Source: Patescibacteria group bacterium (GTDB lineage: Bacteria > Patescibacteriota > Patescibacteriia > WFTA01 > S139-112). Taken from it: 13,181 nt of DNA. Under the pieces are notes generated by a model. The model made no database searches. It was not told where the DNA came from and saw only the letters and a program-made list of their open reading frames with translations. Positions 1-5,723 of the stretch are shown here, piece by piece. Numbering within the stretch: the first letter of the stretch is position 1; each line of letters starts with the position of its first letter. The DNA lies in the NCBI GenBank assembly GCA_015485715.1, contig WFTA01000006.1, forward strand, positions 1 through 13,181, written 5' to 3'. The position numbers and the translations under genes were made by a program.

Positions 1-2
1 AA

Positions 3-116
3 CAGTTGATTAAGAGATGTGTTTATGACTGGAACAGAGAAAGACCCTGTTCTGCTATCAACTACCAAACCCCTTACAAATATGTTTTAAACCATATTGG
101 AGATATTCAATTTTAA
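3..116 (+). CDS. C-terminal end of an IS transposase (integrase core), 5'-truncated by the window
   Basis: The frame open from base 3 ends at TAA 114-116 and reads through YDWNRERPCSAINYQTPYKY. This matches the end of DDE integrase-type transposases of the IS3/IS481 kind (rve_3 region, typically YN-x-x-RPHSAL-x-Y-x-TP). Only about 37 residues are visible, so the catalytic DDE triad lies outside the window and the exact IS family cannot be settled. The frame has no start here because the window begins inside the gene. Whether the upstream part is intact is unknown. Confidence 0.72.
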   Translation, partial: QLIKRCVYDWNRERPCSAINYQTPYKYVLNHIGDIQF

Positions 117-160
117 AGGTCGAAATTGTCCAAATTTTTATGGCGTTTCATCTTTATACA
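117..160 (+). mobile_element. Possible right end of the insertion sequence
   Basis: Just after the transposase stop, the sequence runs to a TCTTTATACA end at 151-160. Read inward from 160 on the minus strand it starts TGTATAAAGATGAAACGCC, a TG...CA-type terminus 44 bp from the transposase stop, which is a normal distance for an IS end. The left end lies outside the window, so no inverted-repeat pairing or target duplication can be checked. Inference only. Confidence 0.3.
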
Positions 161-220
161 ATTTTTGAATTTATATTGTTTGAAAATTGAGAATTGAAAA
201 TTTGTAAATTAAGTTAGTTT

Positions 221-1531
221 ATGTTTAAAGATTTACTCAAAGATGTAATATCGATCAAAAGTGTTTCCACAGATGAAAGATTTAAAGATGAAATAAAAAA
301 GGCAGCAGAGTGGTTTGGTGAAAGATTTAAAGATAAAGGATTTGAAGTAAAAATATTTACTGAGTACGGAAATCCGATAGTTTGGTCCAGATATATAGTA
401 GATGAAAGCCTGCCTACTTGCCTGATTTATGGCCATTATGATGTCCAACCGGCAGATTTGAAAGACGGCTGGCAGAGTGACCCTTTCACTCTCACAGAGA
501 GGGATGGCAGGATCTATGCCAGAGGCGCTGTTGATAATAAAGGACAGATAGTGGCAGTTGTATCTGCTATTTTCGAGCTTATTAGCTCAGGAAATCTTGG
601 GTACAATGTTGTGTTTATAGTAGAAGGTGAAGAAGAAGTAGGTTCTGTCGGTATGGAGAAATTCATCAGAGAAAACAAAGATCTGCTGAAAGCTGATTTT
701 GCCTACCTATCAGACGGTGAGATGCTTCCTGATCTGCAGCCAGTAATTGAAGCAGGATTTAGAGGAGGATTTAATGCAGAAGTTATACTTAAAACAGCTG
801 ATGTGGATGTTCATTCAGGAATTTATGGCACTGGAGTTCCCAATGCCATATATGAGATGTCAAAGCTTATCTCTTCTCTATATGATGATGAGAATAGAAT
901 AACCATTCCTCATTTTTATGATGATGTAGATGAGATTACAGATGATATTCTTGAAAACAATAAGAACATTTCCTTTTCATATGAAGAATATGTTAAAAAC
1001 ACAGGCGCTAAAAAAGTTTTGACAGAGCCCGGATATGATTTTTATACCCAAACAGGCTTAAGACCTTCTGTCCAAATATCAGGTATATCTGGCGGTTATG
1101 AAGGAGAAGGATTTAAAAATATCATTCCGCATATGGCTGTCTGCAAAGTAAATTTTAGGCTGGTCAAAAGCCAAAACCCTCAAAAAATAGCCAAGCTTTT
1201 TGAGGGATATATAAAATCTGCTGTACCTGACTATGTAGATGTAGAAGTTAAAATTTTTGATCCTTATGAGGGTGTAAAGCTTGATTTATCCAGTGATTAT
1301 GTCAAAAAGGCTTTTGATGTTTTGGAGAAGGTATATACCAAAAAACCTGTCTATAAATTTTGCGGGGGCGGGCTTCCAATTGTCACATTTTTCAGTGAAA
1401 TTTTAAATCTTCCTACACTGTCTATACCTCTGGCAAATGAAGACTGCAGAATGCATGCAGTAGATGAAAATTTTGACCTTAGATATGCAGAAAAAGGGCT
1501 GGAGTTTTGCAGTCAGTTTTTTAAAAAGTAA
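221..1531 (+). CDS. M20-family metallopeptidase (dipeptidase, CPG2/ArgE/DapE-like)
   Basis: This predicted cytoplasmic two-metal hydrolase cleaves dipeptides or removes acyl groups from amino acids. The 436-residue length fits the M20 dipeptidase branch. Visible metal and catalytic positions are YGHYDVQP (H72, D74), RGAVDNKG (bridging D105), EGEEEVGS (general base E138, metal E139), LSDGEM (D165), VDVHSG (H198, dimer-domain His that completes the site) and MHAVDE (H412). The lid/dimerisation domain lies at about 180-320. All ligands are present, so it should be active. Its substrate cannot be read from sequence. The start fits the family N-terminus; no Shine-Dalgarno sequence precedes it, and the upstream 181-215 stretch is low-complexity A/T. 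It has no signal peptide. No hairpin terminator follows, and the next promoter begins only 9 bp after the stop. Confidence 0.95.
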   Translation: MFKDLLKDVISIKSVSTDERFKDEIKKAAEWFGERFKDKGFEVKIFTEYGNPIVWSRYIVDESLPTCLIYGHYDVQPADLKDGWQSDPFTLTERDGRIYARGAVDNKGQIVAVVSAIFELISSGNLGYNVVFIVEGEEEVGSVGMEKFIRENKDLLKADFAYLSDGEMLPDLQPVIEAGFRGGFNAEVILKTADVDVHSGIYGTGVPNAIYEMSKLISSLYDDENRITIPHFYDDVDEITDDILENNKNISFSYEEYVKNTGAKKVLTEPGYDFYTQTGLRPSVQISGISGGYEGEGFKNIIPHMAVCKVNFRLVKSQNPQKIAKLFEGYIKSAVPDYVDVEVKIFDPYEGVKLDLSSDYVKKAFDVLEKVYTKKPVYKFCGGGLPIVTFFSEILNLPTLSIPLANEDCRMHAVDENFDLRYAEKGLEFCSQFFKK

Positions 1532-1539
1532 TTTTTTTA

Positions 1540-1567
1540 TTGATTTCTAATCTTTATATGCTATAAT
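1540..1567 (+). promoter_or_regulatory. Strong extended -10 promoter for the structured RNA
   Basis: TTGATT (1540-1545), a 16-bp spacer, then TG-C-TATAAT (TG 1559-1560, TATAAT 1562-1567). The consensus -10 plus TGn makes this one of the best promoters in the window. It predicts a transcript start at about 1574, exactly where the 5' strand of the long closing helix begins. Confidence 0.75.
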
Positions 1568-1573
1568 TACAAT

Positions 1574-1820
1574 GAACTCTGGGTGAAAGCCGCAATCCGG
1601 GTTCTTCAAATAATATCCAAATAAAGTCCTTATACATCTATTCTGCTCCTTAGGAGAGGGGATAGGTGTGCGGGCTTTCAGGCTGGTAAAATATACCTGT
1701 GGATATATTTGTTTTCCAAGTATATCCCACAGGTGTATGGATGGTCTGTTGGCTTTTGGGGACTTTGGATTGGGCTTTCCCAGAGTTTTTTATATCCGCT
1801 TGAAAGCGGATTATTTTATT
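1574..1820 (+). ncRNA. Structured non-coding RNA of unrecognised family (about 215-245 nt)
   Basis: This fills most of a 335-bp gap with no credible ORF. It has its own promoter and ends in hairpin plus T-tract signals. The two ends pair over four blocks whose 3' strand is continuous: 1575-1583 with 1779-1787 (9 bp), 1586-1591 with 1773-1778 (6 bp), 1593-1598 with 1767-1772 (6 bp) and 1623-1629 with 1760-1766 (7 bp). Position 1592 and the 24-nt stretch 1599-1622 bulge from the 5' side. Inside are hairpin A (1634-1643/1660-1669, 10 bp, with a CTCC/GGAG tip) and hairpin B (1691-1701/1728-1738, extended by 1702-1707/1721-1726: 17 bp with one bulged C). I see no tmRNA, SRP RNA or RNase P RNA signatures, no T-box, and no riboswitch core I know. 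A divergent 6S RNA is possible, given the end-to-end helix, but two side hairpins are atypical. That it is an RNA gene is well supported; its identity is open. Confidence 0.8.
1779..1820 (+). terminator. Tandem intrinsic terminator signals of the structured RNA
   Basis: The 3' strand of the closing helix (1779-1787) runs straight into six T (1786-1791). A separate hairpin follows: ATCCGCT 1794-1800, loop TGAA, AGCGGAT 1805-1811, then TTATTTTATT. Either could end the RNA, giving 3' ends near 1791 or 1818. The tail abuts the cca promoter, so the RNA and cca look like separate transcription units. Confidence 0.72.
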
Positions 1821-1846
1821 GGCAGAAGCAGGAATTGGTGTATAAT
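1819..1846 (+). promoter_or_regulatory. Promoter of cca
   Basis: TTGGCA (1819-1824), 16-bp spacer, TATAAT (1841-1846). The predicted start at about 1853 leaves a leader of only about 14 nt before the ATG at 1867, with no Shine-Dalgarno sequence in it. Confidence 0.65.
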
Positions 1847-1866
1847 GAAAGTGTAATAATAATCTT

Positions 1867-3309
1867 ATGAAGATAAAAATTCCACAAGAGATAGAAAATA
1901 TTATGGAAAAACTGGCTCAGGCCGGCTTTGAAGCTTTTTGTGTGGGTGGATGCGTTAGAGATGTGGTTCTGGAGAGAAAACCAAAAGACTGGGATATTGC
2001 CACTTCTGCCAAGCCTGAAGAAATACAAAATCTTTTTCCTGACAGCTTTTATGCCAATAAATTTGGAACTGTAACTGTAAAGACAGGAAGCAATGATGGA
2101 ACTCTCCAACTGGTGGAAGTTACTACTTACAGAGTAGAAAGCTCATACTCTGATTTCAGAAGGCCTGATAATGTGGAGTTTACAGAGAGTCTGGATCTTG
2201 ATTTATCTAGAAGAGATTTTACTATTAATGCCATGGCTGCAGATATTTCAGGCAATATTTATGACCCCTACAAAGGATTGCAGGATATAAGGCAGGAATA
2301 CATCAGATGTGTGGGCAATCCAAATGATAGATTCAGAGAAGACGCATTAAGGCTTATGAGGGCAGTAAGATTTGCAGCTCAACTAGGATTTAAGATAGAA
2401 AAATCAACTTATACAGCTTTGAGGAAAAACGCTCATCTTCTCGGTAAAATAAGTAAGGAGAGGATAAGGGATGAATTTGAAAAGATTATCATGTGCAGGA
2501 GTGCCGGGTATGGTATAAGACTTTTGCAGAAAACAGATCTTTTAAAGGTGTTTTTACCAGAGTTGGATAAGAGTTTTGGTATATCTCAAAATAAACACCA
2601 TATTTATGATGTATTTGAACATCTGGTCAGGTCGCTGGAATATGCAGCTAGGAAAAACTATTCTCTAGAGGTGAGGCTTGCCTCTTTGTTTCATGATATA
2701 GGAAAACCTGTAACTAAAAAGGGAGAGAGAGATGATGCTACATTTTATAACCATGAGGTGGTGGGCGCAGATATGACTTCCAAGATTTTGACCAGATTAA
2801 AATTTCCTAAAAAAGTTATAGACAAAGTTTATCTTTTGGTAAGGTATCACCAGTTTTATTATACTCCTGAAGAAGTTACAGCTTCTTCTGTGAGAAGACT
2901 TTTGGCAAAAGTAGGTAAGGAAAATATAGATGATCTTTTGAAGGTTAGAGAAGCAGACAGAATAGGATCAGGTGTGCCCAAAGCAGTTCCCTATAAGCTG
3001 AGACATTTAAAGTATATGATAGAGAAAGTAAGCTCTGATCCAATCTCTCCAAAAATGCTCAAAGTCAACGGTGATATTTTGATGAAGGAGCTTGGGATAA
3101 AACCCGGTCCCAAGCTTGGCCTGATCCTCAAGGCCCTTCTTGCAGACGTGATAGAAGATCCATCTTTGAATAAAACAGAAATTTTGCTTAAAAAAGCATC
3201 TGAGTATATAAATACAGATGACAAAGTGCTTTATGATAAAATAAAAGTCATTGAAGACGCGCAGAAAAAACAGGATGAGGAGATGAAAAGCAAATATTGG
3301 GTTAAGTAG
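1867..3309 (+). CDS. cca: CCA-adding tRNA nucleotidyltransferase (class II, with HD domain)
   Basis: This enzyme adds or repairs the 3' CCA of tRNAs in the cytoplasm without a nucleic-acid template. Class II head motifs are in order: VGGCVRD (G27, G28, R31, D32) with D41-W-D43 metal carboxylates, RRDFTINAMA (115-124), EDALR (158-162) continuing as LMRAVRF, and ERIRDEF (198-204). An HD domain follows at about 270-330 with H276-D277 (LFHDIGKP), then a C-terminal tRNA-binding part around VNGDILMKELG (400-410). The 480-residue length is normal for CCA enzymes with an HD domain. Both tRNA genes in this window lack an encoded CCA, so the cell needs this activity. It could in principle be A-adding only; the basic split between CCA- and A-adding enzymes is hard to call by eye. 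It has its own promoter, separate from the upstream RNA. Confidence 0.95.
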   Translation: MKIKIPQEIENIMEKLAQAGFEAFCVGGCVRDVVLERKPKDWDIATSAKPEEIQNLFPDSFYANKFGTVTVKTGSNDGTLQLVEVTTYRVESSYSDFRRPDNVEFTESLDLDLSRRDFTINAMAADISGNIYDPYKGLQDIRQEYIRCVGNPNDRFREDALRLMRAVRFAAQLGFKIEKSTYTALRKNAHLLGKISKERIRDEFEKIIMCRSAGYGIRLLQKTDLLKVFLPELDKSFGISQNKHHIYDVFEHLVRSLEYAARKNYSLEVRLASLFHDIGKPVTKKGERDDATFYNHEVVGADMTSKILTRLKFPKKVIDKVYLLVRYHQFYYTPEEVTASSVRRLLAKVGKENIDDLLKVREADRIGSGVPKAVPYKLRHLKYMIEKVSSDPISPKMLKVNGDILMKELGIKPGPKLGLILKALLADVIEDPSLNKTEILLKKASEYINTDDKVLYDKIKVIEDAQKKQDEEMKSKYWVK

Positions 3310-3333
3310 CTGTGGATAACTTTTTTGCTTTTG

Positions 3334-3367
3334 TATGATATCATATAAGTATATATTTGAATATATA
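3334..3367 (+). promoter_or_regulatory. Two palindromes over the arsR start: probable autoregulatory operator
   Basis: The 57-bp cca-arsR gap contains TATGATATCATA (3334-3345, perfect 12-bp palindrome). It also contains TATATATT-TG-AATATATA (3350-3367, perfect 8-bp arms, 2-bp centre), whose last base is the first base of ATG 3367. ArsR/SmtB repressors bind A/T-rich inverted repeats with a short centre, often containing TTGAA, as seen here. The promoter itself is not clear: TATGAT 3334-3339 and TATAAG 3344-3349 are candidate -10 boxes. Confidence 0.5.
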
Positions 3368-3684
3368 TGCAAATGAAAGACATTAAAAAAATCAAAGAAG
3401 AGCTTGAAAACAAAAAGGAACTTATAAAATGTGCTAAGGAGTTTGACTTGATGGGTGATCCTACACGGCTTAAGATATGTTATCTTCTATGCAGACATAA
3501 GGAGCTTACAGTAGGTGAGATAGCACAGATTGTGGGTGTTTCCATATCAGCTGTATCTCATACTTTGAAGAAGTTAAAGGAGGCAGGTTTTGTAGAAAAC
3601 AGGAGAAAATACAGACAGGTATATTATCGGATTACAGATTCTCCTGCAGTGTGTATATTGAGAAAAAGATTGTGTAATTTATAG
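3367..3684 (+). CDS. ArsR/SmtB-family metal(loid)-responsive repressor
   Basis: This small winged-helix repressor (105 residues) would bind DNA as a dimer and release it when metal binds. The family core is clear: LMGDPTRLKICYLL (28-41), the HTH ELTVGEIAQIVGVSISAVSH (46-65), and the wing RRKYRQVYYRI (79-89). The classical ELCVCDL arsenic/cadmium box reads ELTVGEI, so those cysteines are absent. The alpha-5 zinc/nickel His set is absent too. Cysteines present are C22, C38, C42, C96 and C103. It sits 7 bp upstream of merA in one likely operon, so mercury or another thiophilic metal is the probable inducer (inference from context). Start choice: ATG 3367 overlaps the operator palindrome; ATG 3373 (MKDIKK) is an equally possible start. 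Confidence 0.93.
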   Translation: MQMKDIKKIKEELENKKELIKCAKEFDLMGDPTRLKICYLLCRHKELTVGEIAQIVGVSISAVSHTLKKLKEAGFVENRRKYRQVYYRITDSPAVCILRKRLCNL

Positions 3685-3691
3685 TCTTTGT

Positions 3692-5095
3692 ATGAAGAAA
3701 TATGATTTGATTATTATTGGTGGAGGGGCAGGGGCTTTTGCTGCAGCAATCAAAGCAAATGAGCTGGGAGCAAAAGCTGTTATGATAAATGATGGTTTGC
3801 CTTTGGGAGGAACCTGCGTAAATGTAGGGTGTGTACCCTCTAAAAAGCTTTTATGGGCAGGAGAAATAGTGCATTTGGTAAAGAATCACAATATATCAGG
3901 TATTGATATTGAGGTAAAAAATATTGATTTTTCAAAAGTAGTAGAAGAAGAACTTGCGCTGGTAGATAAGATGCGTGAAGAAAAATACCAGAAAGTGCTT
4001 GAAAATATGGAAAATGTTGAATTTGTTCAAGGCAAGGCAAAGTTTATATCTAAAAATGAAGTAAAAGTTGGAGAAGAGGTATTAAGTGCAGACAAATTTA
4101 TCATAGCTGTAGGATCTACTGCAAATGTGCCACATATAGAAGGGATAAAAGAAGCAGGTTATCTAACACACATAGAAGTGCTTAGGATTAAAAAATTACC
4201 CAGATCTATAGTGATAGTGGGCGCAGGTCCCGTGGGGCTTGAGTTTTCCCAAATGTTTTCCCGTTTTGGATCTCAAGTTACCGTACTTCAGAGAGGTCCA
4301 AGCATCTTCCCTCATACTGAGCCGGAGATAAGCAGGCAGTTATATAATATACTATCAGAGGAAGGGATAAGTATAAAAACAAACGTTCAGGTAAAAAGGG
4401 TAGAGAAATCAGGAAATGAAAAGAAGATATTTTTTGATGCAGAAGGCAGAGAGGAATATATAGAGGCAGAAGAGATTATGCTGGCAGCAGGTAAAACTCC
4501 AAATACTTCATTCCTTAGTCTTGATAAAGCAGGGGTTGATATTGACAGCAAGCAGGCTATTGTAGTAAATGAGTATTTGCAGACTTCAAATGAGAATATA
4601 TATGCAGTGGGAGATGTGATAAATATGCCGCTTAGGCTTGAGACGACAGCAGGATATGAAGGGACAATTGCGTCAGAGAATGTTTTAACAGACAGTAGAC
4701 GAACAGTAGATTATAACAGTGTACCTTATACTATATTTACAGATCCTCAAATTGCAGGAGTAGGACTTACAGAAGAGATGCAGATGAAGGATATGGGTAC
4801 CTGCGCCTGCAGAACTGTAGCGTTCAAAAGCATGCCTAAGGCAATTATTATGGGCAGGACAGAAGGTCTGATAAAAATGATAGTGCATCCTAAAACTCAG
4901 CAGATTTTAGGTGTACATATTTTATCTCCTTTTGCAGGGGACATTATTGCCCAAGCTATGATTTTGATAAAAAATAAAAACACTATAGATGATATCTTGA
5001 ATTCTCTGCCTGTATTTCCTACACTTTCAGAAGCAATAAAAATAGCTGCTCTTTCATTTAAAAAAGATATTACTAAATTGAGTTGTTGTATATAG
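3692..5095 (+). CDS. merA: Mercuric reductase, catalytic core without N-terminal HMA domain
   Basis: This flavoprotein disulfide reductase (467 residues) would use NAD(P)H to reduce Hg(II) to volatile Hg(0) in the cytoplasm. FAD site: GGGAGAFAAA (10-19). Redox disulfide: GGTCVNVGCVPS with C42/C47. NAD(P)H site: GAGPVGLEF (177-185). Second FAD motif: YAVGD (304-308). The chain ends KLSCCI; the vicinal pair C465/C466 is the MerA hallmark that carries Hg(II) to the active site. The dihydrolipoamide dehydrogenase catalytic His is replaced: VFPTLSE (441-447) has Phe where that family has His, which argues against Lpd. The 'PTLSE' itself is Lpd-like, and the usual MerA Tyr there is Thr. There is no N-terminal heavy-metal-binding domain, and no merT, merP or merB nearby. 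C371-A-C373 is an extra CxC. No Shine-Dalgarno sequence; co-transcribed with the repressor. Confidence 0.88.
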   Translation: MKKYDLIIIGGGAGAFAAAIKANELGAKAVMINDGLPLGGTCVNVGCVPSKKLLWAGEIVHLVKNHNISGIDIEVKNIDFSKVVEEELALVDKMREEKYQKVLENMENVEFVQGKAKFISKNEVKVGEEVLSADKFIIAVGSTANVPHIEGIKEAGYLTHIEVLRIKKLPRSIVIVGAGPVGLEFSQMFSRFGSQVTVLQRGPSIFPHTEPEISRQLYNILSEEGISIKTNVQVKRVEKSGNEKKIFFDAEGREEYIEAEEIMLAAGKTPNTSFLSLDKAGVDIDSKQAIVVNEYLQTSNENIYAVGDVINMPLRLETTAGYEGTIASENVLTDSRRTVDYNSVPYTIFTDPQIAGVGLTEEMQMKDMGTCACRTVAFKSMPKAIIMGRTEGLIKMIVHPKTQQILGVHILSPFAGDIIAQAMILIKNKNTIDDILNSLPVFPTLSEAIKIAALSFKKDITKLSCCI

Positions 5096-5174
5096 TTAAC
5101 TTATTTGAGGAATATTTAAATAGGATATCCTAGATTAGAGATATTATAAAAAATATTCTTGAAGAATAAATCCA

Positions 5175-5213
5175 TTGTCTGACTTTTTTGCGACCGCAAA
5201 AAAAGTCAGACAA
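5175..5213. repeat. REP-like hairpin with near-perfect 17-bp stem
   Basis: TTGTCTGACTTTTTTGC (5175-5191) pairs with its complement at 5196-5213, with one extra A in the A-run and loop GACC. The outer nine pairs (5175-5183/5205-5213) are perfect. No T-tract follows, so it is not a standard terminator. Its shape resembles palindromic REP elements mobilised by REP-associated Y1 transposases (RAYTs); no such transposase is in this window, so that is inference. Confidence 0.6.
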
Positions 5214-5239
5214 CTATTGTTTTCTATTGACATTGTATA

Positions 5240-5280
5240 AAAAAATATTTTGTAAAAAATGCAAGGAGAATGCTGGGAGA
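5240..5280 (+). repeat. 41-bp direct repeat, copy 1
   Basis: Pairs with 6251-6291 (offset 1011 bp); the single mismatch is A5269 against G6280. Homology stops sharply on both sides. The two copies bracket the complete DUF6922/nucleotidyltransferase cassette. Confidence 0.9.
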
Positions 5281-5317
5281 GGAGACGAGTTATTATGGAT
5301 ATTATTTGTCGTTTTAA
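5240..5317 (+). pseudogene. Relic of an AbiEii-type nucleotidyltransferase 3' end
   Basis: Bases 5240-5280 match 6251-6291, the last codons of the intact nucleotidyltransferase gene, at 40 of 41 positions, in the same orientation. In frame it encodes KKYFVKNARRMLGE as in the intact protein, then diverges and stops at TAA 5315-5317. Nothing upstream of 5240 resembles the rest of the gene. It is best read as the leftover tail of a duplicated or replaced cassette. Confidence 0.6.
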
Positions 5318-5334
5318 ATTGTCTGGGCAGGCGG

Positions 5335-5363
5335 TTCAAAAATATTATATTATGTGATATAAT
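5335..5363 (+). promoter_or_regulatory. Promoter of the DUF6922/AbiEii cassette
   Basis: TTCAAA (5335-5340), 17-bp spacer, extended -10 TG-A-TATAAT (TG 5355-5356, TATAAT 5358-5363). The transcript should start near 5370, giving a leader of about 45 nt. AAGGG at about 5396-5400 is too far from ATG 5415 to be a good ribosome site. Confidence 0.65.
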
Positions 5364-5414
5364 ACGAATATATATTAATTTTAGATATAGAAATTAAGGG
5401 ATTTAATAATTCTT

Positions 5415-5723
5415 ATGCTTAAAGTAAAGACAATACCAAATAGATTTAAAAAATTTTTTTGGGATGTTAAGTTTCAGGATTTGGATATTAAAAAGCATAA
5501 ATTTTTTATTATTGAAAGACTTCTGGAATATGGTGATATGTCTTCTATAAAGTGGTTATTAGAAAATATTGACAAGAAGGACATCAGAAAAGTTGTTTGC
5601 ACATCCAGAAGGCTTGGGAAAAAGACAATAGCTTTTTGGAAAGTTTATTTAAATATTAAAGACTCTCAGATATGTACCCGCAAGCGCTTTATCCAAATAC
5701 CAAACGAGCTTTGGCCTTATTAG
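5415..5723 (+). CDS. DUF6922-type protein, putative antitoxin of the AbiEii partner
   Basis: This small soluble protein of 102 residues is mostly basic and probably helical. It carries the pattern I associate with DUF6922 proteins that precede AbiEii-type nucleotidyltransferases: FFWD (14-17), KHKFFIIERLLEYGD (27-41), IKWLL (45-49) and SRRLGKKTIAFW (64-75). The family label is from memory, not a search. Its last 52 bp overlap the next gene in another frame, so the C-terminal residues RKRFIQIPNELWPY are encoded by DNA that also encodes the N-terminus of the partner. Such overlap suggests translational coupling and matched expression, as in toxin-antitoxin pairs. I see no classical DNA-binding motif (HTH or ribbon-helix-helix), so autoregulation is not evident. 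It is the first gene after a good promoter. Confidence 0.78.
   Translation: MLKVKTIPNRFKKFFWDVKFQDLDIKKHKFFIIERLLEYGDMSSIKWLLENIDKKDIRKVVCTSRRLGKKTIAFWKVYLNIKDSQICTRKRFIQIPNELWPY

Larger units (their letters stand above)
5096..5414. other. 319-bp gap between merA and the DUF6922/AbiEii cassette
   Basis: This holds a 12-bp palindrome TAGGATATCCTA (5121-5132), a long hairpin (5175-5213), a relic of a nucleotidyltransferase 3' end (5240-5317) and the cassette promoter (5335-5363). No intact gene is visible, and merA has no convincing hairpin-plus-T-tract terminator. The 69-codon open frame from 5188 crosses both the hairpin and the relic and is not credible as a gene. Confidence 0.6.

Noticed and set aside
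1668..1856. 62-codon open frame within the structured RNA
   Set aside because: It runs through hairpin B, the closing helix and the terminator; no family resemblance and no ribosome site. RNA pairing explains the sequence better.
1574..1866. T-box or riboswitch controlling cca
   Set aside because: No T-box motif or known riboswitch core was found, and cca has its own promoter after the terminator, so the RNA is not its leader.
3311..3319. TGTGGATAA, an exact DnaA-box sequence after cca
   Set aside because: One box alone (plus a one-mismatch TGTGGATAT at 1699-1707 that is part of hairpin B) does not make an origin; no cluster and no dnaA/dnaN genes nearby.
3692..5095. Dihydrolipoamide dehydrogenase
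   Set aside because: The C-terminal KLSCCI pair and replacement of the Lpd catalytic His by Phe favour mercuric reductase; no 2-oxoacid dehydrogenase genes are nearby.
5188..5397. 69-codon open frame upstream of the DUF6922 gene
   Set aside because: It starts inside the hairpin and crosses the cassette relic in a different frame and the cassette promoter. Not a gene.
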